Below are positions 1 through 9,299 of a stretch of 64,000 nucleotides of DNA, one piece after another. Both the position numbers and the translations under genes were made by a program. The stretch spans positions 1-64,000 of the forward strand of contig NZ_JBEHWS010000006.1 in the NCBI RefSeq assembly GCF_040239565.1, written 5' to 3'. This stretch comes from Fulvimarina sp040239565. Its GTDB lineage: Bacteria > Pseudomonadota > Alphaproteobacteria > Rhizobiales > Rhizobiaceae. The notes under the pieces are model-generated. The model saw nothing but the letters and a program-made list of their open reading frames with translations, searched no databases and had not been told where the DNA came from. The stretch's first letter is position 1; every line of letters starts with the position of its first letter.

Positions 1-2
1 CG

Positions 3-443
3 ATCGACCGCCGTCATGGCGTCATCCGCAAGTCTCTCGTTACGGACGCTGCGGCCCATGACGGCGCACGTCTGCGCGAGGGCCTGATCGATCCGGACAA
101 CACCGCGTCCGACGTCTGGGCGGGTGAGACAGGCCCGTGACTGTCGAACGCGTATCGCTCGGCCGAGAACGAACGCTTTCTGGGCAAGGCGGGCAAGACC
201 AGCCGCATTCACCGGCGCAAGCCGAAAGGCAAACCCATGCTGGTCGCGACCCGCAAGGCCAACGCGGCGAAGTCGGCCGTCCGATCATGTGTCGAGCATG
301 TCTTCGCCCGCCAGAAGGGGCCGATGGGCATGGTGGTCCGAACGATCGGAATCACCAGAGCGAAGGCGACGATCACGCTTGCCAACATGGCCTACAACAT
401 GAACCGATGGCGATGGCTCGACAGCCGAACTGCGTCCGCATGA
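3..443 (+). pseudogene. IS5-family transposase, 3' remnant with in-frame stop
   Basis: Reading frame 3 gives the C-terminal half of an IS5-type DDE transposase: the stretches RRHGVIRKSLVTDAAAHDGA, NTASDVWA, YRSAENERFL, KPKGKPM and RSCVEHVFARQKG followed by a typical ITLANMAYNMNR end. The frame is cut by a TGA at 138-140, inside an apparent insertion of about 21 bases between the NTASDVWA and AYRS motifs, so an intact enzyme cannot be made. The 5' part lies off the left edge, so the full extent is unknown. The 250 bases after the stop contain no gene or terminal inverted repeat that I can identify. The element marks the left part of the window as accessory DNA. Confidence 0.8.
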
Positions 444-693
444 GCCAGAAACGGCGGTAGAGCACGCCGTTCGGCCCGGAATTGGCATCAGAGAACAGCC
501 GATTGGGGCAAGAGGGAACCAAATCCGCCTACCAAACGGAAATCATCGGGTTTCCGGAGGTGTCCATCTTCATTGAGAGTGAACTGACGCGGTGGATGCC
601 CCCACCCGTCGGCATCTTGTATGCCATCACGGTTCTATAGGAACCAAGCGGAGGGTGCATAGAAGCTGTACTACGAGAATGATCAACGTCGGT

Positions 694-1248
694 TCAATAT
701 GGGATGTAGGGTTGAACAGGTGTTTCTTGACCTTCCAATAGCCCCTTGAAATCATTCAGTCCAAGTGTCGCGATCGTCTCGTGATCTGGTCCGAGTATTT
801 CGTAAATCGTGCCATCTGTGCCGCGATTGCTGAACCAGGCAATGCAGTCCACCTCTCCGCCGCCTTCTGTGTGAGGCGCCCCGCCAGCTGGCTTTTCCAC
901 GAAACTCGCAGTCGGGCGCACCTCTCTTAATGCGCCTGTCTCGTCGTAGATACGCAGTTCGCCCTGAATGACGAAGGTGCTGTAATCGGCGTGATGGCGG
1001 TGCAGAAGAATGCGCTGATTGGCTGCGAACTTCAGCAGCAAGTCGACGATCTTGGCTTCAGGATCGACTTTCAGAATATGGTACCAAACGTGCTCGATCC
1101 CCTCCAGCACGTTCCATTTGATGTTGGAGTCATCGAAAATGGCTGCAGCGGGAATCGCCGATGCCGCATCTGTCTTCGTCACATCAGACGCCGCGGCTGT
1201 TTCGCTGTGCGCCATTTCCTCGCGCTGATTGAATATTGCTTCGTTCAC
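694..1248 (-). CDS. cupin-domain protein
   Basis: Encodes 184 residues with a single cupin barrel. The metal-site motifs are recognisable as HRHHADYSTFVIQGELRIYD around residues 80-100 and a second His-containing strand GGAPHTEGG near 120, typical of small cupins that bind a metal or a small ligand. The start chosen is a GTG at 1248, because GGGAGG lies about six bases upstream; a longer reading frame to 1320 lacks a comparable site. The gene is divergent from an AraC-type regulator 94 bases away, which suggests the regulator controls it. The substrate is unknown; resemblance to acetylacetone-cleaving or ChrR-like cupins is only general. Confidence 0.75.
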   Translation of the reverse strand: MNEAIFNQREEMAHSETAAASDVTKTDAASAIPAAAIFDDSNIKWNVLEGIEHVWYHILKVDPEAKIVDLLLKFAANQRILLHRHHADYSTFVIQGELRIYDETGALREVRPTASFVEKPAGGAPHTEGGGEVDCIAWFSNRGTDGTIYEILGPDHETIATLGLNDFKGLLEGQETPVQPYIPY

Positions 1249-1341
1249 AGTTCCCTCCCGATCGCCATGCCTTTCCATCATCGCATACGCCGACTTTGAG
1301 TTCTTGCCATTTGGTGCCAATCTTCCTCGAGGAGGGAAGAC

Positions 1342-2337
1342 ATGAGAGGTTACACTCGCGCGAGCGCACTGGGACCGATCTCCGACTTCGTCGAGTCGCG
1401 CGGAGGTTCGATGAAACGGGTATTTCAGCGCGTGGATCTGCCCTTAAAACTGCTCGATGAACCCGACCTGCCATTTCCTCTCAAAGTTCAGTTCAGTGTG
1501 CTGAGCGAAGCGGGACGAGAAATTGGTGACCCTTTCTTCGGCGCGTCCCTCGGGCGTTTCGCCCGAATGGAGAAGCTGAGCGCCTTCGGGGCGTGGGTCT
1601 CTGGCGCGGCGACGCTTGGAGGAGCAATTGATCGATCGAACAGAGGTCTCAATCGGTACTTCCAGACAGCGACGGCTCTTCAGCTTCGAGTCTTCGGAAA
1701 TACGACGCGCTGGTCGATCGAATTTCTCGATCCTGGACGTGACGGCCGGTTTCAAAATGAACTTCTTGGCGTCAGCTATCTTATCGATGGCGTGCGATAT
1801 TTTGCCGGGCCCCGATGGATGCCGGCGTTGGTCAGATCGACTTGTCGGACCTTGAAGCAAGCCGCTGCCCTCGAAGAGCATTTCGGCGCGTCCGTTCTGC
1901 ACGGCTGCGCAGTGACGGCGGTCGAGTTCGACACGGCGCTTCTTACGGCCAGGAGGTGGCGGCGACCTGACCCACATGTTGAATTGGAACCTCTGATCCC
2001 GCTGCTTCGCGGTTCTCGCGCCGAGGTCACCGCGCTTCTTGCGATAGCCTTGCTCGAAGGGCACCCGAAGATCGATTGGGTCGCATCCAAGCTGGAAACG
2101 AACCGCCGCGCGCTTCAGCGTTCGCTTGACCAGGAAGGTTTCAATTTTTCGGGCTTGCTGGAAGAATTGCTCAAGGAAAGGGCGATTACCCTGCTGCGGT
2201 CGACCGACCTCAATGTGACCGATGTGGCGCTTCAACTGGGTTACAGTGACAGCGCCCATTTCTCACGAGCATTCAGACGTTGGACGGGAACGCCACCTTG
2301 TCGTTATCGAAGCGAAATAAGGCTGCCGAACCAATAG
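1342..2337 (+). CDS. AraC-family transcriptional regulator
   Basis: The 331-residue product has the layout of OruR/ArgR-like AraC regulators: an N-terminal ligand-binding domain of about 200 residues and a C-terminal double helix-turn-helix at about 225-320. The second HTH is clear in DVALQLGYSDSAHFSRAFRR, followed by WTGTPP, the usual family signature. The ATG at 1342 is preceded by GAGGAGGGAAG, a strong ribosome binding site. It is transcribed away from the cupin gene, and both promoters must lie in the 93-base gap. It probably responds to a small metabolite and controls the cupin gene; both points are inferred from layout. Confidence 0.85.
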   Translation: MRGYTRASALGPISDFVESRGGSMKRVFQRVDLPLKLLDEPDLPFPLKVQFSVLSEAGREIGDPFFGASLGRFARMEKLSAFGAWVSGAATLGGAIDRSNRGLNRYFQTATALQLRVFGNTTRWSIEFLDPGRDGRFQNELLGVSYLIDGVRYFAGPRWMPALVRSTCRTLKQAAALEEHFGASVLHGCAVTAVEFDTALLTARRWRRPDPHVELEPLIPLLRGSRAEVTALLAIALLEGHPKIDWVASKLETNRRALQRSLDQEGFNFSGLLEELLKERAITLLRSTDLNVTDVALQLGYSDSAHFSRAFRRWTGTPPCRYRSEIRLPNQ

Positions 2338-2585
2338 CGCAGTGGGGTTACGGCAGCAGCCGATCGCGAACAAACGCCATCCCTGCGCCCATTGCGGGCG
2401 CTCCGATGAATGCGTCGGCCGTTTGAAAGCGGACCATCGATGCGACGGGAGTAGCAGCTCCATTGTGGGATCGAACGAGTGCTGAAGAGCGTGCCACTCA
2501 TCCCGATGTCAAAGCTTGAGCTCATATCGCGTCACGCGTAGCGAGGGTGCGTGCTGGATCGGTCACACTCGTCAAGCACGGTCAA

Positions 2586-5500
2586 TTAGACGAATACATC
2601 CGCGACATAGCGGATCGCCTCGCGCTCGATCCGTTCGGCCCAGCTTTCCGCTTCTGCCCGGCTGATCTTCATGACTTCCTGGTAGATGCGCACGAAGGTG
2701 TCGCGCACGGTAGGCGCCATCTTCGCGCCGTCGCCGCAGACGAAGACCCGACCGCCCACGCAAAAGAGATCGGCGATTTCGGTTCGATCGCGCCAGATCG
2801 CGTCCTGCACGTGAGCCATCCTGTCGACGGACCTTTGCGAGAAAGTCATGCGTAGATCGATTACGCCTTCGGCCTGCTGCTCCTGCAGGAAATCGCGATA
2901 AAGGAAGTCCATGTCGGGGTCGCGCACGCCGAAGAACAAAAGGGCGGGACCGATGGGGGCGCCGGTCTTCTTCAGTGCCGCGCGCTCCTCGATGAAGCCG
3001 CGGAAGGGCGCAATGCCGCTGCCGGCTGCCACCATGACGATCGGAAGGCTTGGATCTTCGGGCACATGGAATCCGCTCTGGCTTGGCCGGACAGCCGCCG
3101 CGAACGTGTCTCCCGCCGAAAGACAAGAAAGAAAGGTCGATGCCACACCTTGATAGAGGTGATCGCCCCCGAAGGCGTTCGCAGACAGGACGGAAATCGT
3201 CAGTGCGCATCGCGTCGGGTCGACACGCGGGGAGGATGCAATGGAGTATTGCCGAGCCCGCATCGGCGGCATGGCGGCAATGAAATCGGCCAAGGCGTAG
3301 TCGGCCGAGGCAAAGCGCTCCAGAAGATCGAGCATGGTCACGCGCCTGTCGAGCACCTCCGCTTCATAGACACTCGCACTGGCAAGACGCTGAGCGGCCT
3401 CGCGCTCCGGGAGACAGGAGATCGTGTCCGCCAACGCCGAGACCTGCCCGGCCGTGGCAGGCTGCTGAAGTTCCAGATAATCGGCGAACAGCGTCTCGGC
3501 GGGCACCGGACGGTCCACCGGAAGCGAGGATGACACGCCCGGCGCGCCGTGAATGAAGATCTCGCTGTCGGGAGCAAGAGAAAATCGCGCGAGGGCGCGC
3601 CGCACCGTGCGCGGCGGATTGCTCGGCAGAACCGCCAGATAATCTCCCGGACGATAGCTCGCCCCTTGCGGCAAGGCGATCTCGATATGGCGCTTCGACC
3701 GGGCGCCGGGTTTGGAAAGATCGACGAGTTCGTGGTTTGCGATGACGGTGGCGCGCTGAAGCTCCGTGAGCTTTAGTGCCTCCTTGCGCGTGTCGTGCCG
3801 CACATTGATCTTGAGGGAGGCCAACCGGGCCGCGCTCGCTTGGCGCCCCTCGCGGGCGGCGAGCGCCGGCCAGAGCGCGGCATCCCAGCTTTCGAAATCA
3901 CCGAACAGATTGCCGGCGGCATCGCCCGCGCCGCGCGGCAGAACGGCCTGTCCGCCAGCCTTCTTCAGCGCCGCCTCGACGCGTTTTGGAATGGCCTGAT
4001 ATGTCCGTGCCCATTGCCGGTTGCCGCAGCCGAAGACGGCGAAGCGGCGGGAGGCAAGGGCGCCCTTGGGCAAGGCTTCGATCGCCGCCAGAAACCGGCC
4101 GGCATTGGCGGGCGGGTGCCCCTCGTAGGAGGCCGTGACGACGATGAGAGGACCTTGCGCCGGCAGGTTTTCGGCATAGTCATCCATCGGCGCGATGGAA
4201 ACCTCGTAGCCCCGCGCGCTCGCTTCGCCGGCGATGCGCTGCGCGAAGGCCTCGCTCGTGCCGGAATTGCTGCCGTAAAGAACCGCGATGGGTCCGAGAT
4301 CCGCCTTGGCTTTGGCCGGTTCGGACGCTGGGACCGGCTCCGCCATCGCCGCGCGCACTTGATCGAGCGGGTTGCGAGCGGCCGAGTCGCGGCGTCGGGC
4401 GTAAATCCTCAAGCCCTTGGGCTTCAGGGTCAGCGTCTCGCTGACCATGAGCTTGTAATCGCGGTCGGCAAGCTCGATGTCGAAGCGCTGCAACATCATG
4501 GCAAGCACGAGCACCGCCTCCTGCATGGCAAAGCCTCGGCCAATGCAGGCTCTCCGGCCGTTGCCGAAAGGCTTCCAGGCGTTCGGTGGCAGCTTTGCGG
4601 CGGCCTCGGGCGAGAAACGTTCGGGACGGAAGGCGTCCGGCGCGTCCCACACCGTCGGATCGCGGTGCAGAACCGGCGTCAGGATCAAAAGCGTATCATA
4701 GGGGGTAACGCGATAACGTCCGCCGATCGTCGTTTCTCGCCTTGCTTTCACGCCGAAGGCCGGTGCCGTAGGCCACAAGCGCAGGGTCTCCTGCAAGACC
4801 TGCTCGATGTAGGAAAGTCGGCCGATATCGTCGACGCTCGGCACCCTGCCTTCGAGAACCGCATCCACCTCAGCGCGGGCCTTTGCCAGCACATCGGGAT
4901 GCGTCAGAAGCAGCCAGGTGGCAAAGCTCAGGAGCCCGCTGGTCGTCTCGTGGCCGGCGACCAGGAAGGTTATCATCTGATAGCCGATATTCTCCCGGCT
5001 CAGCGTCTCGCCGGTCCCGGGATCCTTGGCGGTCAGCATACGGTCGAGAAGGTCGCCGCGTTCACCCAGTCGCGGATCATGCATGCGCTCTTCGATCAGC
5101 CGGTCGGCGACCTCGCGTAGAACGCGCGTATCCGCATCGAACATGCGGGCGCGCAAGAGGTTGAACCGGCCCATGTTATGGGGCAGACGCGCCCGTCGCC
5201 CTGCTTCTTCCAAGGCTCTCGACATCGCCGTGACGAAAGGATGCAGTTCACTCTGGTAAAAGCTGTTGAAGCGGAAGTCGAAAGCCGACAGCGCTATGGT
5301 GTCGAGGGTGAGCCGCGTCATGTTATCCGCGACGTCGATCGCCTGCGCCTCGCCGAAACGCTCCCAGCGCGTCATCATCTGTTCGGCGATGTCGAGCATG
5401 CGGCCGAACATCGAACGCAGGCCCATCGGGCCGAAAGCCGGCATCAGCAACCTGTGCGCCTTGCCCCAGTTCGGCTCCTCGTCTCGGGCCGTGAAGAGGC

Positions 5501-5762
5501 CGTCACCGGCCACGGTGCGCGCCTCCTCGAGCGGGCGATGGAGGGCCTTCTCAAAGCGGGTCTCGTCGCATAATTCGTCGGTCAGCGCCTGACTGCCGAC
5601 GATCAACAACGCGTTTCCAAGCAGCTCGATCCGGAAGAACGACCCGTTGCGCTCCGCGAGGCGGACAATGCTTTGAACGGGGGCTTTGGGATCGATATCG
5701 GCTATGTTGCCGATCAGGGGCAATCCCTTGGCCTGCGGTATCGCCACGCTCATGCTTTCCAT
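2586..5762 (-). CDS. self-sufficient cytochrome P450 / NADPH-P450 reductase fusion (CYP102/BM3 type)
   Basis: A single polypeptide of about 1058 residues carries a complete P450 and its reductase, as in Bacillus P450 BM3. In the P450 half the I-helix AGHETTSG, the ExxR motif ETLRLWP and the haem loop FGNGRRACIGRGFA (Cys near residue 406) are all present. The reductase half starts near residue 490 with the FMN-binding YGSNSGTSEAFA, then the FAD module (RQYSIASSP) and NADPH-binding motifs (AGSGIAPFRGF, CGDGAKMAP). Such enzymes hydroxylate fatty acids or related chains with NADPH and oxygen in the cytoplasm. ATG 5762 is preferred because family members begin shortly before the SVAIPQ..LPLIGN segment; GTG 5795 and ATG 5753 are possible. 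It faces a TetR regulator. Confidence 0.93.
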   Translation of the reverse strand: MESMSVAIPQAKGLPLIGNIADIDPKAPVQSIVRLAERNGSFFRIELLGNALLIVGSQALTDELCDETRFEKALHRPLEEARTVAGDGLFTARDEEPNWGKAHRLLMPAFGPMGLRSMFGRMLDIAEQMMTRWERFGEAQAIDVADNMTRLTLDTIALSAFDFRFNSFYQSELHPFVTAMSRALEEAGRRARLPHNMGRFNLLRARMFDADTRVLREVADRLIEERMHDPRLGERGDLLDRMLTAKDPGTGETLSRENIGYQMITFLVAGHETTSGLLSFATWLLLTHPDVLAKARAEVDAVLEGRVPSVDDIGRLSYIEQVLQETLRLWPTAPAFGVKARRETTIGGRYRVTPYDTLLILTPVLHRDPTVWDAPDAFRPERFSPEAAAKLPPNAWKPFGNGRRACIGRGFAMQEAVLVLAMMLQRFDIELADRDYKLMVSETLTLKPKGLRIYARRRDSAARNPLDQVRAAMAEPVPASEPAKAKADLGPIAVLYGSNSGTSEAFAQRIAGEASARGYEVSIAPMDDYAENLPAQGPLIVVTASYEGHPPANAGRFLAAIEALPKGALASRRFAVFGCGNRQWARTYQAIPKRVEAALKKAGGQAVLPRGAGDAAGNLFGDFESWDAALWPALAAREGRQASAARLASLKINVRHDTRKEALKLTELQRATVIANHELVDLSKPGARSKRHIEIALPQGASYRPGDYLAVLPSNPPRTVRRALARFSLAPDSEIFIHGAPGVSSSLPVDRPVPAETLFADYLELQQPATAGQVSALADTISCLPEREAAQRLASASVYEAEVLDRRVTMLDLLERFASADYALADFIAAMPPMRARQYSIASSPRVDPTRCALTISVLSANAFGGDHLYQGVASTFLSCLSAGDTFAAAVRPSQSGFHVPEDPSLPIVMVAAGSGIAPFRGFIEERAALKKTGAPIGPALLFFGVRDPDMDFLYRDFLQEQQAEGVIDLRMTFSQRSVDRMAHVQDAIWRDRTEIADLFCVGGRVFVCGDGAKMAPTVRDTFVRIYQEVMKISRAEAESWAERIEREAIRYVADVFV

Positions 5763-5855
5763 GGCTCTGTCTCGTTCTTCGGGGGCGGCGAGCACGCGTC
5801 ATTAAACGCCGCATGTTCGCACTCCATACCTGATATAGGTGCCTGTCGGGCTTCT

Positions 5856-5873
5856 GGAAACCAGCCGGTTTCC
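5856..5873. promoter_or_regulatory. perfect inverted repeat, candidate TetR operator
   Basis: GGAAACC and GGTTTCC form 7-base arms around a 4-base spacer in the 251-base gap between the P450 fusion and its divergent TetR gene. A second palindrome, TTGCCGCGGCAA, lies at 5944-5955. TetR-family proteins usually bind such sites between divergent genes. Binding here is inferred. Confidence 0.45.
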
Positions 5874-6013
5874 TACGCTCGCTTTTGAAAGCATCGGTGA
5901 CCTTCTCGGAGTTCAGTGGATCGCATCTCGCAAACGAACTTTGTTGCCGCGGCAAGCGTAGCGCCTGTTAAGGTCCGCCGAATGAACGAGGTGACCAAAC
6001 CCAATATCCGGAC

Positions 6014-6652
6014 ATGACCGATGTAACCCCGACGATCGAACTTCCTGAGCCTTTGCTGGAAAGCGCGCTTGCCGAGTTTCGGCAGCATGGTTTTTCCGAG
6101 GCGAATGTCGCGAGGATCGCCTCATCAGCCGGAATATCGAAGAAGACCGTTTACCGGCATGTGGAGTCGAAGGAAGCTCTTCTGGAGGCGGTGATGGTCG
6201 TCATGGTCACGCGATCCGTCGGTCCTGTCGTTACCGCCGATCCTGATCTCGAACCCTCGCAATGGCTGAGGTCGTACATGAAGGCTTTTGCCGCGCTCAC
6301 CTTCTCCGACCATGGGATCGCGTCCTATCGGGTCGTGATGAGCGAGGGGCAGCGCTTTCCTCACGTCGCACATCTTTATATCCAGACTGTCAGGCGCCTT
6401 GCGATCAAACCGCTCGCCGAGCAACTCGAAGCTTACGGCGAGCGCGGAAAGATTCGGATCGTAGCGGCCGAACGAGCTGCCATGATGCTTGTCTCTATGA
6501 TCGTCGCCGATGGGCTTCGCGATGCGGTTCTCGGTCTCGCCGAGCCACCTCGAGGCGACGCGCTGGATGAGCTGGTCAACGAGGGCGTCGATGTTTTCCT
6601 GGGAGGCATCGCACGCGAAGCGCCCAAGGAAGAAGTGCCACTTGCAAGGTGA
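6014..6652 (+). CDS. TetR/AcrR-family regulator, divergent from P450
   Basis: The 212-residue protein has an N-terminal TetR DNA-binding domain: ALAEFRQHGFSEANVARIA followed by the recognition-helix region AGISKKTVYRHVESKEALL at about residues 15-60. The C-terminal half is all-helical and diverged, as expected for ligand-binding domains of this family. It lies back to back with the CYP102-type gene. In other bacteria such pairs are often regulator and target, with the P450 induced by a fatty-acid-like ligand; here this is inferred from position and the inverted repeats between them. No clear ribosome binding site precedes the ATG, so the start is less sure than the gene. Confidence 0.85.
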   Translation: MTDVTPTIELPEPLLESALAEFRQHGFSEANVARIASSAGISKKTVYRHVESKEALLEAVMVVMVTRSVGPVVTADPDLEPSQWLRSYMKAFAALTFSDHGIASYRVVMSEGQRFPHVAHLYIQTVRRLAIKPLAEQLEAYGERGKIRIVAAERAAMMLVSMIVADGLRDAVLGLAEPPRGDALDELVNEGVDVFLGGIAREAPKEEVPLAR

Positions 6653-7024
6653 TCCTTCGCGCTCCTCGGGTACGACCCGCCGGGAAACCGAATTTGCGTG
6701 TTGACGATCGGTCCGCCCGATGATGGCGCACCATCGACCATCACCTTCGTAGTCCTCCGACAGACCGAATAGGTTTGTCAGCATGCCCCTCTTTGCGAGA
6801 AGCCAATCTGCTCCAGAAGAAGCGAGAGCCTAAAGGCAGCTTACGGCTTCTGCCTCTTACGAGCCGCCGGTCAGCACACGGCGCATCCGAGGTCTAGCCG
6901 TTCTGGACGAGCTTCCGGCGAGGTCTGGTTCGTGGCGGCCTCACCGATGTCGAGCGGGTGCGCTCGGTGCCGGACTTCGGCGACACCTGTTGTGTTTGCG
7001 GATGTCGTCTGACGTGGGCGCTTT
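6653..7024. other. gene-free spacer between two TetR genes
   Basis: This stretch lies between the 3' ends of two converging TetR-family genes. I see no convincing reading frame, RNA gene or repeat in it, only scattered short frames without ribosome binding sites. Confidence 0.5.
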
Positions 7025-7693
7025 TCAGCCGTCTTTTTGCGCTTTCGACTGCGTCCGGGCATCCCAACCGCACATTGCGATCTCCGCCACGGTTTCCAGT
7101 TCGCTCTGGGTCGCGCCGTCCCGAGCAAGGATGGACATGCCAGCCTGAACCGACTGAACGAAACGCGCCAGCGCCTGGGGATCGGCCGATGCCGCGATCT
7201 CGCCATCCGCAACTGCCTGCGAAAAACGTGTCTCCAGCCTTTCCAGCGTTACGCCTCGTGCGCTGCGAACGATCTCTCCGAGTTCGGCATGCCCCTCGCT
7301 TCCAACGGCCGAGAGTGTGATCATGCAGCCCCGCGGCGCTTTTTCGACGCCGCCGGTCAGTGCTGCGGCGGAATCCATGAGATACGCAGCAACTGCATCT
7401 CGGGCGGTGACAGCAGCCTGGAACCTGGCCCAGACGAAATGCTCATTGGCCTCTGCATAATGCCGCAGAGCTTCGGTGTAGAGCCCCGCCTTCGACCCGA
7501 ACGCCGCGTACAGGCTGGGTGAACCGATGCCCATCGCCTGCGCGAGGTCGGAGATCGACGTGGCCTCATAACCCTTTTCCCAGAACAGCCTGGTCGCCTG
7601 GGCAAGTGCGGCGCCCCGATCAAACGCACGAGGCCGCCCACGTAAACGGGGCGCATCATTCCTGATCTTCACTGAGTCCGACTTATTTTGCAT
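7025..7693 (-). CDS. TetR-family regulator
   Basis: A 222-residue regulator with a TetR HTH at about residues 17-65 (RGRPRAFDRGAALAQATRLF, then SISDLAQAMGIGSPSLYAAF). The tail after the DNA-binding domain, with the GCMITLSAV segment, matches the subgroup that usually represses a neighbouring oxidoreductase. It is divergent from an SDR gene; the gap contains a pair of TTACATAA/TTATGTAA half-sites 42 bases apart. The likely role is repression of the SDR-DUF4260 pair in response to an electrophile or similar small ligand; that is inference from layout. Confidence 0.87.
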   Translation of the reverse strand: MQNKSDSVKIRNDAPRLRGRPRAFDRGAALAQATRLFWEKGYEATSISDLAQAMGIGSPSLYAAFGSKAGLYTEALRHYAEANEHFVWARFQAAVTARDAVAAYLMDSAAALTGGVEKAPRGCMITLSAVGSEGHAELGEIVRSARGVTLERLETRFSQAVADGEIAASADPQALARFVQSVQAGMSILARDGATQSELETVAEIAMCGWDARTQSKAQKDG

Positions 7694-7699
7694 CGGCCG

Positions 7700-7749
7700 T
7701 TACATAAATGCGTTGACCGCCCACGACAAGGCATATACGTATTATGTAA
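7700..7749. promoter_or_regulatory. spaced inverted repeat TTACATAA / TTATGTAA
   Basis: Two exact 8-base inverted arms at 7700-7707 and 7742-7749 start 42 bases apart, close to four helical turns. They lie directly upstream of the TetR gene that ends at 7025 and before the divergent SDR gene. This makes a plausible looping or double-dimer operator. No binding data can be read from sequence. Confidence 0.4.
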
Positions 7750-7982
7750 TGATCGACACAGAAAGATACGGCTATGAGTGAATTTACTGGAAATCTTGCC
7801 CGGAAAACACGAGGAGTCGGCGCTGCGCCAGCCCGAACTCTCACTCACACAGAAGGAAAAGGCCCGCGCAATTACGCGCGAACGGCCGAGGTCGTGAACA
7901 TGAATGAGACGGCAGGCAGGGGTCGTTTCGCAGGCGTGACCCGGTTTCAAAATCTCGCCCCCCAGCCGAGGAATTGCGCGGC

Positions 7983-8747
7983 ATGACTTACGATACTGCA
8001 AAGACCCGTTCGGGGAATAACAACGCGGCGCAAGTCGTCCTCATTACTGGCGGAACTTCGGGCATCGGCCACAGTCTTGCAAAAGCCTTTCTGGCGCAGG
8101 GTGCCCAGGTTGCAATCTGTGGCCGGTCAGAACAAGCGCTCGAGCAGTTCAGGACGGATCATCCAGAGGGGCTTGCCATAAGGGCGGACGTGACGATCGC
8201 CGCGGACAGAGCTTCGATGCTGGACGCCGTTGCAGACAGGTTCGGCAGGCTCGATGTCCTGGTCAACAATGCGGGCACATTTGTCGAGCGAGATTTCGCC
8301 GGGAGCGCGGAGGCGACCCAAGGCCTCGAGGCGGAGATCGCGCTCAATTTGACCGCACCGATCCAGTTGACGAGCGAGGTTCTCAATCGCTGGCCCGCGG
8401 TTTCGTCCCTGATCTTCGTCACGTCCGGATTTGCACTGGTGTCGCCGACGAGAGCTCCGACCTATGGCGCGGTAAAGGCCGGCCTGCACGCCTTTTCAGA
8501 GTCGCTTCGCCGGCAGCTTGCCCCTCGCCGGATTCACGTTCTCGAGCTTCTGCCGGGCCTGACGGACACGCCGATGAACGCGACCCATCCGGGCAAGAAC
8601 AAGATGTCGCCTGAGGCGGTCGCAGACATTACACTCAAAGCCCTGGCGAACGGCACATCATTGGCGCTCCCAGGCATTGTCAAGGCGCTTCCGATACTAT
8701 TACGCCTTGCGCCCAGTATGACGAAGCGAATGGTTTCTCAAAGTTGA
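7983..8747 (+). CDS. SDR-family short-chain dehydrogenase
   Basis: A 254-residue classical short-chain dehydrogenase/reductase. The Rossmann glycine motif TGGTSGIG is near residue 20, the NNAG motif near 90, and the catalytic YxxxK is in TYGAVKAG near 160. The product resembles the DltE-like group of SDRs. The ATG at 7983 is preferred over a TTG at 7974, because GAGG at 7968 sits too close to the TTG. It is followed 75 bases later by a DUF4260 gene, probably in the same transcript, and is divergent from a TetR gene. The substrate cannot be told from the sequence. Confidence 0.87.
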   Translation: MTYDTAKTRSGNNNAAQVVLITGGTSGIGHSLAKAFLAQGAQVAICGRSEQALEQFRTDHPEGLAIRADVTIAADRASMLDAVADRFGRLDVLVNNAGTFVERDFAGSAEATQGLEAEIALNLTAPIQLTSEVLNRWPAVSSLIFVTSGFALVSPTRAPTYGAVKAGLHAFSESLRRQLAPRRIHVLELLPGLTDTPMNATHPGKNKMSPEAVADITLKALANGTSLALPGIVKALPILLRLAPSMTKRMVSQS

Positions 8748-8822
8748 TGCAGCTGCTCGGGGGTAATGGTTTTAACCTTGCACGCCATGCGAGCGATCAG
8801 GCAATGAAGGGGGCTGCACATA

Positions 8823-9221
8823 ATGACTGGGTTCGCGACCGGAACACCAAAATTGTTGCTACGTGCGGAGGCCGCAATTGTGTTGGCGGTCGCAATTTCA
8901 ATCTACCATCATATCGGCGCCAGCTGGACGCTATTTGCGCTTTTGCTACTGGTGCCCGATCTGTCGATGCTTGGCTTCTTGGCCGGACCTCGGATCGGCG
9001 CAAGAGTTTACAATGCAGCGCACTGGTACGGAACGCCGATGATCGCTTGCTACGTGGGTTTCCTCTGGGACGTTCCCATGCTGCTCGCCATCGGCCTTAT
9101 ATGGATTGCTCACATCGCCTTCGACCGCCTTATCGGCGCAGGCCTCAAATACGAAAACGGATTCCGGTTCACTCACCTTGGAGAATACGGGGCGAAGCCG
9201 CTCCAGACTCGAAGCGATTGA
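8823..9221 (+). CDS. DUF4260-family membrane protein
   Basis: A 132-residue hydrophobic protein with about four membrane segments (AAIVLAVAISIYHHI, LFALLLLVPDLSMLGFLAG, MIACYVGFLWD, LLAIGLIWIAHIAFDRL). The pattern PDLSMLGFLAG..GARVYN and the end segment LIGAGLKYENGFRFTHLG are characteristic of DUF4260. Members occur in many rhizobia and have no known function. It lies downstream of the SDR gene on the same strand, so co-regulation by the divergent TetR protein is likely. The cell location is the inner membrane, by hydrophobicity. Confidence 0.82.
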   Translation: MTGFATGTPKLLLRAEAAIVLAVAISIYHHIGASWTLFALLLLVPDLSMLGFLAGPRIGARVYNAAHWYGTPMIACYVGFLWDVPMLLAIGLIWIAHIAFDRLIGAGLKYENGFRFTHLGEYGAKPLQTRSD

Positions 9222-9299
9222 GTGCGATGATCTGTGGCGGTTGGCGCGGAGAACCGAAATTCGGCCGAGGTTATCCGTCCTTTGGCCGCGACGGCCGAA

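Noticed and set aside
7774..7986. 70-codon ORF whose stop overlaps the SDR start
   Set aside because: The ATGA overlap looks like coupling, but the codon use is poor, there is no clear ribosome binding site and no family motif, and it covers the likely promoter region of the SDR gene.
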